Notes: generated by a model from the sequence alone, not told the origin. A stretch of 64,000 bases of DNA from Mucor racemosus (GCA_027405735.1 JAPEHQ010000002.1:248001-312000); one strand, 5' to 3'; positions 1-12,581 are shown, numbered from the stretch's first letter. Made by a program: numbers and translations.

Positions 1-820
1 ATTGAAAAAACTAGATTTTTGTCAATTTTTTTTTAAAAAATTCAAAATTTGAGATTAGTGTTTGCAGGGGAAAAATTGAAGCAAACGTGAGAATATTTTT
101 CCGCGCACATTTTTGAGGATATCTCCGCCAAAAATTAATATTTTAAAAAGCTCTAAATTGGGTCCAAAAGAGCTTAACGAGCTGGATAACATGAATGCAA
201 AAACAATGTTGCTCAATTTAACCAATATCTTGAAACTTACTATAAAAACGTCAAAAAAACGAAAAATAAAAATAAAAATGCTCTGAATTTTTTTATATTA
301 AACCATGTTATAGAGCTCTTTAAAACATGTAAGTTTTATTATTAAAAAGTGCTAGTATAGCTTAATTATTTCTAGAGATATGAAGCCTCAAAGTTTTCAA
401 TTCATTAGCAGTGAAATACGCGTAAAAAATCTGAAACATTAGCACTGAAAAATTAATACCAACTGTAAAAAGTAGGATATTTCCGGATACTTGTTTTTGA
501 ATTAAAGCTAAACATCTCAGGTACATCGGCATATAATTTATTATTTGTGTTATTTAGTGAAAAAAAAAAGTAGAGCAGGGATGAAAAATGAGACCCAGTT
601 TTCAAGGAAAAAGCAATGAATTTTACGCGTTTTTGAGTCTTTCGTGAGATACAAAATAAATTTAGGGATAGATATCATAATGCGATTAATTTATTTCTAT
701 TTAATAGTGTCTAGGGTAAATCTAAAAAATATTTATTATGAGGTTAGTTATAGAAAGAAGGCATACTCCGATTTTGAAGATTGAAACTATCAATTTTTTT
801 TTTGAAAATTCAAATTTAAT
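1..820 (+). repeat. R1 interspersed repeat, copy a (truncated by window start)
   Basis: This segment aligns by eye with 5125-5840 and with the reverse complement of about 17520-18330. Shared landmarks include the segment around 375-480 (seen again near 5500-5600) and the A-run near 560. It extends past the window start. It carries many substitutions and small indels against the other copies and has no intact reading frame. A solo LTR is inserted at its right end. The family is unclassified. Confidence 0.8.
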
Positions 821-1102
821 ATTAGTGTAATGATCTATAATTTTGGACTAACAACAAAGGTGGATAATATGCTTATAGATATTATTCTTGCTGTTATAAA
901 TTTGTGATCACTGGATTGATGAAGGTTGGTGTTCTTATTTGTAAATTAGATATTTATTAGTGAATAAATATAAGTAAAGGGAGTGTAACAAGACAGATAA
1001 ATCTACAAGGGATCATGTAATGATTTCCTTGTAGTATTTATATAAGGAATGAGGCAAGGTTTTGCATGAATGAAACTGAAATGTTTGACTCATTACAATT
1101 AG
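821..1102. mobile_element. Solo LTR with 5-bp target duplication
   Basis: The element at 826-1097 (272 bp) starts TGTAATGA and ends TCATTACA, the TG...CA inverted ends typical of LTRs. It is flanked by direct ATTAG copies at 821-825 and 1098-1102, consistent with a 5-bp target-site duplication. A TATA-like motif (TTATATAA) lies near 1040, as expected of an LTR promoter. A diverged copy in the opposite orientation lies at 40427-40697. No gag or pol sequence is present between or beside the copies, so this is best read as a solo LTR left by recombination. A short-TIR MITE is the less likely alternative. Confidence 0.7.
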
Positions 1103-2539
1103 AATTCATTTCAACTTATCGAGTGTAGTTTTTTTTTGTGTACTACAGCAAGTCAAAATAGGTTGTGAAGGACAGAAAGAACAAAATAAATTGTAATTTT
1201 TTAATTGCTTAATTAATAAAGAAAATAATTACATAAATATCATAGAGTGTGATTGTTTAGCTTTTACATAGAAAAAAAATTTAAAATCATTTTTTTATTA
1301 TATATATTGTATTAACAGATATTGTTTTCTTCCTAAGAAGATCGGACGAGATCTGGTATTTTTAGCAATGATGACTGTAACTTTTATAGATTATAAGTTT
1401 TTGTTATTATATAATATATACTGTATACACGTTTTATCTACTCCTAAATTTTTGTACATATACGTAGCGCTATTCTGTATCTATTGACTATATGCTCACT
1501 AGAAACTTCAGTTATATCTTCTAGTGAAATAAAATCAGCTTTGAATTATTATTGTAACTAGCATAATTGCATGATATAGGACAAAAATAACAAGGTTTTC
1601 GTTATATTTCGATCAGGAATAAAGCTTTTTTTACAAACTAAATTGCTGCTGCTGATACTCAGCAAATAGCAGTATTATATACCAAAGAAAACCAATATGG
1701 TCAAATTACTCAATATTGCACAAATCGAGAAAAACAAAATAACAGATAAGTAGTAGAAGGACGGCAATTAAAAAAACAAACATAGAGGGGACGATTGTCC
1801 TAGTTGCTAGACTTATGCGCTTTACAGCTAGTTCAAACGGAGAGGTTGTGGGTTCAAAACTCGTGTAAACAGATTTTCTTCGGAACTTGTGTTTGCCGAG
1901 CTAGAAGCGCAGCTAATCAACCCCTCGCCTTTTTTTTTCGTTTTATCTTTCTACGCACAGCATTCAAAAGACTACCAATTGTTTTCTTCTTTTCTCTACT
2001 CCAGTATTTTTAGTGCTATTTTGGAAATTCATTTTCTTTATGAGTATTTTATTTTACAAGCACAAGAGATTTTACAAAAGTAGACACATTCTGCATGCAA
2101 TAATGTAATAATGTAAATTGTAATGTAGGTCTACTACTGTTTGTATATTTTGATTTTGGTTTTCATCCAGTAAGTAACATATAGTATATTACTAATTGTA
2201 ACATAAAGGCATACATAATGAAATATCTTTAGTAATTTTTCAGAAAGACTTGAAAAGGGCTCAGCAAATAACATTGTTAATCATATTTGGATTTCTATCA
2301 GTTCCTGCTTTAGTTATCATCAGTTAAAAATTGGCTTGTCACCAACTTTAACTTAACCTTAAAAAAGGACTTCAGAATGATTATTACTGTATGAACAATA
2401 CTACTATTTACGGCATATCACTCTTCACTCAAGAAACACTTTATATGTAAAAGCTTAAGAATAATGCCCAAAAAAAGTATGTAGCTTCCGTCAATTTATT
2501 ATTTATCACCATGCATGTTGTATTCCACCAAATACCATA
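1103..2539. other. AT-rich intergenic DNA, no gene seen
   Basis: There is no convincing coding sequence. The one motif of note is at 1801-1860: an A-box-like stretch (1801-1810) followed by a perfect-looking B box, GGTTCAAAAC, at 1851-1860. This resembles the internal Pol III promoter of a tRNA or tRNA-derived SINE, but no acceptor stem can be paired. Confidence 0.5.
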
Positions 2540-3442
2540 ACGTGCCACCAGCTTTAAATCTGTGTAAACTTTAATTTTGTTTCAATTTTTATTTATTTTG
2601 GAACTCCGTCATTTCAATATATATATTTTTTTTGGAGGCATCTCATGGCAGATAATGTAGCTCATTTGTTATTTGAGAGATTGAGAAGTATAATAAGTTT
2701 AAACAAACATTTTATTTTTATAACAAATCTTTAGGAATTCTAAATTTTCTGTGAGATAAATATTTTTTTTGACAAATTTCTTAACTTCTTGGACAACTTC
2801 TCTACATTTGCTATAAGCTTCGATGTAGTCCATCGACCTTCTGAAATAATGTCTGATTTGAGTCAGGTTACCAGAGGTATCCAGAAAAGAATGGATGTTT
2901 TTCTCCAGAGACTTGAATGTATAGTCACATCGCAAACGAGCTTCCCTCTTGGCAGCACCACAGTACATTTTGATCCAATTGCATTCGCAATGGTACTTTG
3001 GGTATCAGTAAAATGATTTTATAATAAAAATAACTATTAAAGTCATAATAATTGTTCACAAAGGTTTAAATAATGATTGTTATGACTCTGATTTATTATA
3101 TCTTTATTTTTCGGAAAGTTGATAGCGAAAATGCTGATTTCACGCATTGCTTACGTAAGCTGGGTTTAAGGTAAGGAGGTTATGTGTCACAGAGTATCCT
3201 TGTTTCAAAAGTTACCCTCACCTAAGAGCACACAGCTTAAATTTTGAAATACCGCCTATTTTCAAGGGCTATCAACAGAATGATTTTATAGTAAAATTAA
3301 GTATTCGAGCCATAACAATTGTTTACAAAGGTTTAAATAATGATTGTTATGGATTTTTTTTATTGTATCGTTAGTTTTGGGTGAGTTGATAGCTCTTAAA
3401 AAAAGTTAAAATTTGTGCAGGTTTAAATCTGGTGGCACGTTA
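2538..3442. mobile_element. Degenerate Tc1/mariner-like DNA transposon with terminal inverted repeats
   Basis: Inverted ends of about 40 bp lie at 2540-2578 (beginning ACGTGCCACCAG) and at about 3402-3440 (ending CTGGTGGCACGT). They are flanked by TA on both sides (2538-2539 and 3441-3442), as expected for TA-targeting Tc1/mariner-type elements. The interior encodes a broken transposase C-terminus on the minus strand. Two imperfect direct copies of a roughly 115-bp subterminal segment occur at 3013-3130 and 3281-3395. The element is too short and too damaged to be autonomous. Confidence 0.65.
2699..3007 (-). pseudogene. Transposase C-terminal fragment
   Basis: The minus-strand frame running from about 3007 down to 2699 reads YHCECNWIKMYCGAAKRE, then CDYTFKSL, then a YIEAY motif. 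It resembles the conserved C-terminal block of a DDE transposase family common in fungi, in which the HCE-N motif carries the last catalytic acidic residue. A stop codon directly precedes the block, so the catalytic N-terminal part is missing. It sits inside the TIR-bounded element at 2538-3442. The family assignment is from recalled motifs and needs a profile search. Confidence 0.5.
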
Positions 3443-4680
3443 TGTTATCACCTTCTACAGTATCAATCCATCTTAATTACAATCTATTGACTACGACATG
3501 TATTGAACCGCAAAGTCCTGATATCGGATATTATGTTCTAAATGTAGATAATAATGAAAGATAAGTACGTGAGAATTGGTCAATTTTTATTAAATATAAA
3601 AAAGAGATGGGGAAATCAAATGAAGGGTGAATGTCTACTGCTATTTATATTTGATTTAAGGATTGCTTACACACCTGTCTAGAACAGTGTCTCATACTAA
3701 AATTTAATGTCAATCCTTACTTGTGCTAATGTAATTATATTCAGATATAGATGATCAGTCTAAAGTCTTTAGTTGCTCTTGGCAACACTAATTATTAATA
3801 TTCTTTATTTTCTATCTTTCATTGTAAGTCTAGATTACCAGAACTTAGGTTATGTGATTATCAGGGTAATCATTTACAGTGTTTATATGACACATATGCT
3901 AGATATGTTAAGGTATAGTTTATTGTCATATTTAAACTACGATTTAAGGTACATTTATATATGCAAATACAACATATTATAAATTATGGAACTCCTAGTG
4001 TACTAAGTTTATCCAGCAGAAATTAACAAGAACGTTTGGACTTCAATTATGACACCGAATTATTTCATCCCAGCAGTTAATTAATCGAATAGCTATCAAA
4101 TCAATATCCAAGCATATTTAGCGCAACATTGAAACAATGCAACTCATAAGCTCTGCAAGCACGGTTAAATCATGATGATTGATCCATTTCCATCCATAGA
4201 TTACTATCAAAAAGATCTAATGGTTCAATAATGCCTTAAATTACATCTCAGGATCTCAATGTCAAATCAACAATATAAAAGGCCATACTTTTGTATCTAA
4301 ATAAAAAATACCTTGTTTTTATTATACGGTTGAATAATTGGTTCATGTCTCATTCTCCTATAGTTGTATTATTTTTTAAGTATTATTTTTTAAGTATTAT
4401 TTATCAAACATGAAAATATACGACACAGCACGTGGTTGTTTTATTGTTGGTCAGAAATATCATGTTTTGCGGATGATTTCCTCAATTCACAGTGATCTCT
4501 CCTCAGAGTAGAAATATAAATTTTTATGCAGGATATATGCAAATCTACCATCATGTATAATTGGAGATTAATTGGATCAATATTCACAAGGATGGGGTTT
4601 TTTTTTCTTTTTTTTGCAGTTGTAAATATTAGTTTACTATTTTGGTAAAACTTAAAACTCATTATCCAGGGCTTAATTTC
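3443..4680. other. AT-rich intergenic DNA, nothing recognised
   Basis: There is no supported gene. Short hydrophobic frames (for example near 3773-3982) have no ATG start and look like chance readings of AT-rich DNA. Confidence 0.5.
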
Positions 4681-5840
4681 TGTATTCACAATATAGATCT
4701 AATTGATTGCTACTCTGTATTTTTTGTTTCAGCCAAAAATATTGATTTTTCATCGAGATAATCAAAATAATAGTCGATATCACAGCTTACAGCTTATCAT
4801 AACTGGGTTCCAAAATTTATTTTTAAAAAATGGACGAAAAATGATGAAAAAAACAAAATCGCTTAATTGATCATGAACTGCAAAGTAAGTCGACCTAGTA
4901 TATTAAATAGCTTTTGTACAGTTTTAGATTCTGCATCCACCTAAATAAAATTCAGACAAAAATTTCACATTAAATTTTGCGTAAAATGCAATTGAAATTT
5001 TGGAGGTTTTTTGAAGATACACATCGCTTTTTATAAGCATATTTAAAATATAACTAACTACAATAATGCGGAAAAGCATTATCTATCGATCAAGCTATTG
5101 CACAATCTTCTAGCTGCATTTTTCGTAGAGAAACCAAGATGTTTGTCAAAAAAATTTTCAGATTCAGAATTTGGGATGAGGGTATATAAGGGAAAAATGG
5201 AAGCTAGAAATGGAGGTACCTTTTTGTACACATTTTTTAGGATATCTCCACCAAAAATTAATATTTTGAAAAGCTATAAATTGGGTCCAAAAGAGCTTAA
5301 CAAGCTTAATGACATGAATGCAAAAAAAATGTTGCTCAATTTAACCAATATCTTGAAACCTACTATAGAAATGTCAAAAAAAATGAAAAAAAAATAAAGG
5401 TACTCAGAATTTTTTTAAATTAAAACATGTTATAGAGCACTTCAAAACAAGTAAGTTTTATTATTAAAACGTGTTAGTATAGCTTAATTTTTTCTAGAGA
5501 TATGAAGCCTCAAAGTTTTCAATTCATTAGCAGTGAAATACGCGTAAAAAATCTGAAACCTTAGCACTGAAAAATTAATACCAACTGTAAAAAGTAGGAT
5601 ATTTCCGGAAACGCGTTTTGGAATTAAAATTGAACACCTCAGGTATAACAGCATATAATTTTATTGTGTTGTTATTTAGTGAAAAAAAATGTTACATAGG
5701 GATAAAAAGTTGAATCCAGTTTTTAAGGAAAAGGCAGTGAATTTTACGCATTTTTAAGTCTTTTGTGCGATATAAAATAAATTTAAGAACAGATAACGTA
5801 CTGCGACCAATTTATATCTCTATGTAGCAATATCCAAGGT
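4680..5840 (+). repeat. R1 interspersed repeat, copy b (most complete + copy)
   Basis: This matches the reverse complements of about 17650-18785 and 26775-27900 over its whole length. The left boundary is near TGTATTCACAATATAG, because sequence to its left is unrelated to the flank of the other copies. A 99-codon open frame (5098-5397, no ATG) is also readable in the two minus-strand copies, but it carries many amino-acid changes and a frame change near its end. It is therefore probably not a conserved protein. No transposase or obvious terminal inverted repeats were found. Confidence 0.85.
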
Positions 5841-6449
5841 ATATACTGTAGTGCCAAAGTAGTTGAGACGATATGTGAGACTATTTTTCTAAAAATATGT
5901 ATATAAAATATAACCTTGGTGGACCTCTAAAGGCATTATACTCTACATATATATACTTGATGGGGGGGGGGAGGTTTCGAATGTTTACAATTCATTGTAC
6001 GTTATATAATAATCTACTCCGAATCTGGATAAGTATTTGACAAGTGTATCTACTTTTTGGGAATATATAAATATGCTTTGCTAATCTGATACATTTTGAT
6101 GATAGCACATAGGTTAATTTTTGTTTATTATACATATTTTGTCATATTTTGGTGATATACATACATAATGTACGTATACAAGCACAATCAGACATCTGAT
6201 AAATACATACATTTGTAGTGATGTGTATTTCTATATATAATGAATGAAATAGATAGGATATAGGATAAAAGATAATAGTAAGCATATTTTATGTAAAATA
6301 TTCTACATAGATATTTTTTATAGAAAGGGGGAAAAGTCAAGGTGTATAAGAAAGAGATAAAGTTGAACTGAGGTAATATATACTGAATACAAGAGACGAG
6401 AAACAAATAGGTATACACAATAGTGAAAAAGAAAGAAAGAAAAAGGTTA
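5841..6449. other. Intergenic DNA downstream of the Dma1-like gene
   Basis: No gene is seen. It contains a run of nine or more G near 5962-5971 and purine-rich sequence just downstream of the minus-strand stop at 6450. Confidence 0.5.
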
Positions 6450-8435
6450 TTAACTTCTAGACCCTCCTTCAATAGGACTTTGAGATGCTTCTTCCAATAT
6501 ACCATTCAATGGATTATAATGAGTTGATTGACGAGATAATATGGGCTGCAAAGCTGTTGATCTGGGACTAGATGGCGGAGAAGAAGACGAAGAAATTGAA
6601 CAAGGCACATCAAAAAAAGTTTCTGATCTCTCTATGATATCCTCATCACTGCTATTACTTCCATTGCTTTGGGTACGCTGTTTGCTTTTGTGTCTTTTTT
6701 CATTCGAAAAAGCCATTTTTATCTTTTCGACTAAATTATTAGATTGTCGATTAGTGCTGTTTACCGCAGTTGTAGTGCCTGAGTTGGGTCTTTGCTGAGA
6801 TTGTTGATGTTGATGTTGATGCTGCTGTTGTTGTTGTATCACATTATTATCATCTTCGAAAATGATAGTAGCCCGATGATCTCTTGCATTAAAATCTCGT
6901 GATACTAATGAAAGTTGTTATTAGCAGCTGATATACTAAAAAATAATAATCATATAGGTTATTCTTACCTTGGTTTTCTAAAATAGGTACATTGGATGAT
7001 GATGTTGGAGAGGAAATGATGCCTGATAAACTTGTAGTACAGGCGACTAAGGTTGTTGATAAAGGTGGTTCAGGAGCAGGGGGAATATTTGCACATGAAA
7101 TAACGTCGGTTGGTTGTACAGATGATGAAGAAGAAACAAGTCTTTCATCACCCACAATATCATTATCTTGCTCATCTTCATCAGATGTTTCAATAATTTC
7201 GGTGGCGGCAGCTGCTGCAGTTGAATTAATGTTAGAAGCAGCTATAGCAGATGTTGATGATTTTCGAAGACCAAACTTTTCGATTACTTCATCAGCTTCA
7301 ATAGCAACACTTGCATCTAAATCTGAATAAGTACGGCAGATAGGACATTGAAAACCGGGGTAACTGTCAAAAAGAGGTCTGATACATTTAAAATGATATG
7401 AATGGGAGCATGGAGCAACGAACAAGGCTTGAAACGGAGCCAAAGCATATAGACAAATACAGCATTCTTCTACTTCTACGTTTTGTTCGTGACACAAAGA
7501 AGATGACAAAGGTGATGTTGTCAGCTGTTGTTGTTGTTGTTGTTGTTGTGGTTGATCTGTTTGAGAAGGTAAACTGGTCAAATTACGAAGATTATTAAAT
7601 GCTGACATGCTATAGGATACTGGTCTTTGTTGATCAGGACGATTTACTTCAAATCTCATTTTTACAGATCTGTAAATTTCTTCATATCCGCCTTGATAAT
7701 CAACACCTAATTGTACTAAATCACCATCACGAATTTCAACAGGTCTACTTTCAGTATTTGCCGGACTAAGACGAACATGATTTACAAAGGTACCAGATGA
7801 TGATTTTGTATCTTTTAACTGAACCTATGTAACAAAGCGTGTGTGTGTAAATAAAGTATTTTTTTTTTTTGGCTCACATGCACAATTTTTTGCACTACAT
7901 AATCTGTCCCCCTTGTACAATATCCCTTATTTTTTTTTTTTTTTTTTTTTTGTTCCCCTCTCCAAATAAAGAAGAAGAGAATAATAACAAGACATCATAT
8001 TTCCCACTAACAAAAAAAACAAATAAATTGATACGCTACCTTTCCTTCATTATTTAGCCAAATTTCACAGTGAGATCTTGAAACTACTTTACTCTTGAAT
8101 GAAATGTGATTTTGAATAGAGGATCGGTCTGTAAACCTTCCGATTTTTATAATGCGACCCATTTCTAAATCACGCTCAATGATACTAAATACAAGACTTC
8201 GACTTGGATTTTCAATACTAGGCACAATGCGAATATGTGTTGTTTGATTATCTTGCGCTATAATTGAAGAATCACTTGTTGGTCTTGTAGTTGCTGGAGT
8301 GTTCATTGTTGTGGTGGTTGCTGATCTAGAAGATCTTCTATTGAATAATGTTGAGCTACCGAGCGATCTTCTAAATGATGTATTGTTTGTTTCTTGATTT
8401 GTTGTATTATTATTCTCGGTATATTGAGATGCCAT
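6450..8435 (-). CDS. DMA1: FHA-RING E3 ubiquitin ligase, Dma1/CHFR type
   Basis: Model of three exons: 8435-8040, 7824-6969 and 6904-6450, giving 568 aa; introns are 215 and 64 bp. The FHA domain spans about residues 66-185, with IKIGR (96-100), VSRSHCEI (118-125) and SSGTFVN after the first splice. A RING-H2 domain follows at about 253-300: CCIC, the core CSHSYHFKC, and [12 protein letters not shown] at its end. This FHA-then-RING order and the CSHSYH core match fungal Dma proteins, which ubiquitinate septin-ring or mitotic-exit regulators. The C-terminus is Ser/Gln-rich with an acidic patch. ATG 8435 is preferred over 8459 because a TTTGTTTAG acceptor-like sequence directly precedes it, suggesting a 5'UTR intron; the upstream ATG would add only eight residues. 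Domain identity is near certain; the start is less so. Confidence 0.9.
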
Positions 8436-11400
8436 TGCTAAACAAATGAAATCAGCCATGAATTTATATGAAAAAGATAGTGAAAAAAAAAAAAAAAAAA
8501 AGAAAAAGAAAGAAAAACCTTAAGAAGAGGAGTCTTAATCAAACAAAATGTATTCAGTTTGTTGTATTTATATACATTATGTGTGTATATATACAAAGAA
8601 CGTCATGCAAAAAAAGCACACAATTGTTGTTTGTGTGTGGACATTACTTTATTTGTCAAGTTGGTTTATCCAATGAGTTAGCTGATGTTTTTATTTTACT
8701 TTTTAAGTTACATTATCCGGGTCGTTTCATTATCATGACACTACTGCTGATGCCGCTTTCTTTTACTGTGCGCTGTATTTTTAGGATTTTTCAAGGGATG
8801 GAGAAATGATATGAGATCTCATGCGCACAAGAATTATTTTTTGAGATAGTTCCTGAATTTTTTCTTGTTAATCATATTCAGTTTCATTTAATAGATCCTT
8901 GTTATATATGATCTTTTTGATAATATGCCCACAATTTTTATGTGTTACATGAGTTTCCCGTAATCGTAAAATGCCCTGGAAATAAAGAATGCGGAATATA
9001 CCAAATTTCAGTTTTACAATTTGTGGGCACAACTGTCTTGCACCAACCAATGCATAGGTCATTCTCAGGAAGCGTACAAAATTAGACAATTGACATACAT
9101 TTACACATACATATACATACTGCAACGTAAATTCAAGTGACGTATTTTAACACCTTTATATATCATTATAACCTGTATTCTGATTTGCCCAAGGAGAAGA
9201 TTATGTAATAAACTGCCCTTGCAATACGGAATGTCGTCAGGTCAACCAATTACGCATATTTGAATACTGAACGAATAGGACCAAGGGTATTAATAAATAT
9301 GCTTTACCATAACTCAAAATTTACAATACATACGTGATATTTTTTTTTTTAAAAAAAAACATGTACCCTTTTCAAAGACATTAATGTGATGAATGTAGCT
9401 ATTATATAGCTGAATATGCCGTTATTTGAATTTATCAACGCATTATTTATAAGCATCCCAGATAATCGACTTACACAAGCTTTGCAATCGAATTAAAGAT
9501 TCAGAGCAAAATAATAACGATGTTTTTTTGCTCAGCAGTACTACGCTTGAACGCATGCTTATGACTAAAAAATATAAACAGGCAACCAATAAAGAGATAT
9601 TGAGGCATGCTCAATATATTAAGCTATACATTCGATATGATTCTACTTGATTATCGCTTGTTAACATGTTGAAATTGAACATTTCTAAAAGATCGGTGCT
9701 TGAATAATGGATGCTGATAATGATAATACAGTATTTCCACTTGAAATTCAGACACTTCAGGAAAATATTTAGACGATTTCCAATTGAATTTTGAACGATT
9801 GTAGTTATATATTGAGACAGAGTAAAAATGAAGTCTAGACAAAGCGAGAATGCAAATTCATAAAAATTGTGAGTAATTTTTGAATGAATAAAGTATTGTT
9901 TCTAGATGCTAGTTGTTTATTATGATAAATATTTAAATTGAGCGTATGTCCAAAATAATAAAACTGAAAAAGTACAATGTCCCAAAGAGAACCTTTACTC
10001 ATTAAAAGGTACAATATTACTCAAGCATTCTGTATTGCTATTCAAGGACTACAAGGCTTCTCTCTCCCTGTATGTCTATCTGTCTCTATCTGTCTTTTCT
10101 CGAGTATTGTTTTTAAAGCTTTCGTGGTTACTGCGCTTCAAGGTTTGCTATTATGATGGTGTATCTACTGCTTCTGCGTGATCATAAGGTTTTTTCTCCT
10201 CTGCTACCTTTTGGAGAAGGTTTTTTTAAGCCTGTGGTCTTTCCTTTTGGCTCAATACTGATGTTTTTTTCAAGACTGGTGTTATTTACTCAAAATCTAA
10301 AGGTCTTTCCCCTCAAGGGCTGGTGCATTTGAAAGGTATTCTGAGGACTTGTTCTAAACTAAGCACGATTTAATTTGCATGCTTTAAGGAGCTTGTCTGG
10401 AATGATCTATGAATCTGTAAGTGATTTCTTGCAATAACATATTTATTTATCACTGATATATTTTTTTCATTAGAGTTAACAAATGAAGGTGTGTTGCGGT
10501 GGTAAAATTGTTGAGTTGTTTTTGATTAGATTTATATAATTGAGCGACTGAAAGTTTTTATTAAAATTAAGCTAAGATTTGACCTGTTCAATGTTACATT
10601 GCAACTGCAAAATTGAATTATTATTATATATTTTAGAACAGATAAAGAAAAGAAAATTACGAATGTGAAATTTGGCTATTTATATTAAACTTATTTGTTA
10701 TTGTTATGCTATTTTTTGTTATCTTGTTTTCATTTCATCACAAACCTCAAATACAGACTTTACACTTGAAATTTAGACGTTTTTATTATTTTTTTGAACG
10801 AAACAGAAATACTGTAATGAAGATATCCTCATAAATACTCTTTGCGTTTAAAACCAAGTTATTATTCATTCAAATCAAGGTATATACACGAATCAATTAT
10901 GATACAGATCAATATTTTTATTGAAAATTATGTTATATTTCTTTAGGAGAATCACAAATGCCATTATTAGTAACTATCCTTGTTCCTGCAAATTACAATT
11001 TAAACATTTCTTAGTTTCATATATGAAAATTAAATATGTGTAAAGGAGATACTTTTATTGATTCAACTAAATATAAGTTTATTGGCTGAAGTCTAGATAT
11101 CCAAAAATACATGTTATATATAGAGTATATTACTAGGAGTAAAAGGAGGAGGACGAGAAAGAGGAGGAGGATCATGAAGAAGATCAAAAGTCTAAAAATA
11201 AGATATTTGAATTCAACTACCAACTACTACTCCCACATAATGACCTATAACAATCCAGCATACGGTTATATACATAAAATATGTCTGTTTTTAAGTCAAC
11301 CACATACAAGTAATAAAATTACTATTTTTAATTTGAAATATAAACGTTTTTTTAATATGCCAATTGAAGATCTGTCCAAAGAGACCCTTTTTCTGATCTA

Positions 11401-11776
11401 TTTTCTGTATATACATACATATAATCACTTTACAACCACGTTTATCGAATTGATAAAGATACTGAATACAAACTCGGTTACATGATGGCTTTCCAATGTA
11501 TATTAAAGCACTTTCATTTACGTTACTATCATAATTTCTTACTTCATGTGATGATTTTTAATTATAATCATGTAATTTAACTGCTGCATCATCATCGCAA
11601 AACACTGCCATCTCTCTGTATTTATGACCAAAGCTAAATTGCAACGGAAAAGACTATTGAATTTAGACAAGTTCAAAGATCATAAAAATTATATAAATAC
11701 AGCAGTTATAATTTGGTTTCTGATTTTATTATCATCAACAAATCTTCACTATCTAATTAGTAACAACATCTTTCCA
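8436..11776. other. Intergenic region, no gene seen
   Basis: A long AT-rich stretch, with low-complexity A/G sequence just upstream of the Dma1-like gene (8480-8520). From about 10030 to 10400 composition shifts to CT-rich and TTT/CTT-rich sequence that reads like broken coding DNA in several frames. No family was recognised. No exon model could be supported. Confidence 0.4.
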
Positions 11777-12581
11777 ATGAAATTATTTATTGTTTCCGTT
11801 CTTTTCTTGGCCACCACCTTCTTTTCTTGCATATCTGCATCTCCTGTTGTCTCTAAAAATGTCATTGATCATTTTGAAATGCCTGTTCTTGATACTCATA
11901 CTTTAACAGAAAGATCGGAAAGATATCCTGTAAAGACGAACGATGCTCTTGTTGCCAAGATCATGGCCAATCTCAAAACTAATCTTTATGCCAACGTTTT
12001 TGCCTCTATTTCTGCTAATGTAAGAACTTTATGCTGACATCTCATTGTAATGTTTGTGTACTAATACATTTTCATAGTTTTGCGAGAGGGCTGCTGCTTC
12101 CCTCAAGATTCATGCCAATATTCTCGGTGGATTAATCAAAGTTGAAGATATTCATGTCAAAGCCATCGAATCTGCTGCTGTAAAAAACTTCAAAGCTGAA
12201 TTTGACGTTACATTGAATGCAAAGATCCAAGCAAACATTTACGACAAACTCGAGGTTAGCCTTCGCAAGAGCTGTGGCGTTAATCGCTTGCTTGATGAAA
12301 TTAAGCTTTTGGAAATTGTTGCTAATTTGGAGAGCAAGGCCAAGGCATTGATAAATGTCGAACTTCCTAAAATTGGTGTAGAATTAGGTGTTAAGATCAA
12401 AGAAGAACTTGAAATTGCAATCAAGGGTGTTGAGGTAAATATTCCCTTGATCCTCCAAATTGCTGTTGATGTTGGGGTTAATGAAAGAGCTACCCTTGAG
12501 AGTTGTATTGATACTGCTCTTAAAGTCTGCGCTAAAGTAGATGCCAAGGCATCTGCCAAAGCTATTTTAGAAGCTTTGTAA
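11777..12581 (+). CDS. Small secreted protein, family unknown
   Basis: Two exons, 11777-12019 and 12078-12581, joined in phase 0 across a 58-bp GT-AG intron (GTAAGA ... TTTTCATAG); 248 aa. The first about 20 residues (MKLFIVSVLFLATTFFSC) form a classic signal peptide with cleavage likely near the SASP that follows. The mature protein is rich in Ala, Val, Leu, Lys and Glu and predicted largely helical. Four Cys lie after the first splice: FCERA, SCGVN, SCIDT and VCAKV. Repeated patterns of the type VKIKEELEIAIKGVEV suggest amphipathic helices. I do not recognise a family. ATG 11777 is chosen because it starts the signal peptide; the frame is open further upstream. Confidence 0.8.

Noticed and set aside
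1791..1870. tRNA-like segment with A-box and B-box motifs
   Set aside because: The B box is good (GGTTCAAAAC) but the T-stem is mostly wobble pairs and no 7-bp acceptor stem can be paired; at most a SINE or pseudo-tRNA promoter.
3773..3982. Hydrophobic frame resembling a membrane protein
   Set aside because: No ATG start; Leu/Ile/Tyr bias follows from AT-rich DNA, and there is no repeat or splice support.
5098..5397. 99-codon frame in R1, repeated at 18.1 and 27.2 kb
   Set aside because: No ATG, many amino-acid changes and a frame change between copies; repeat-borne chance frame rather than a gene.
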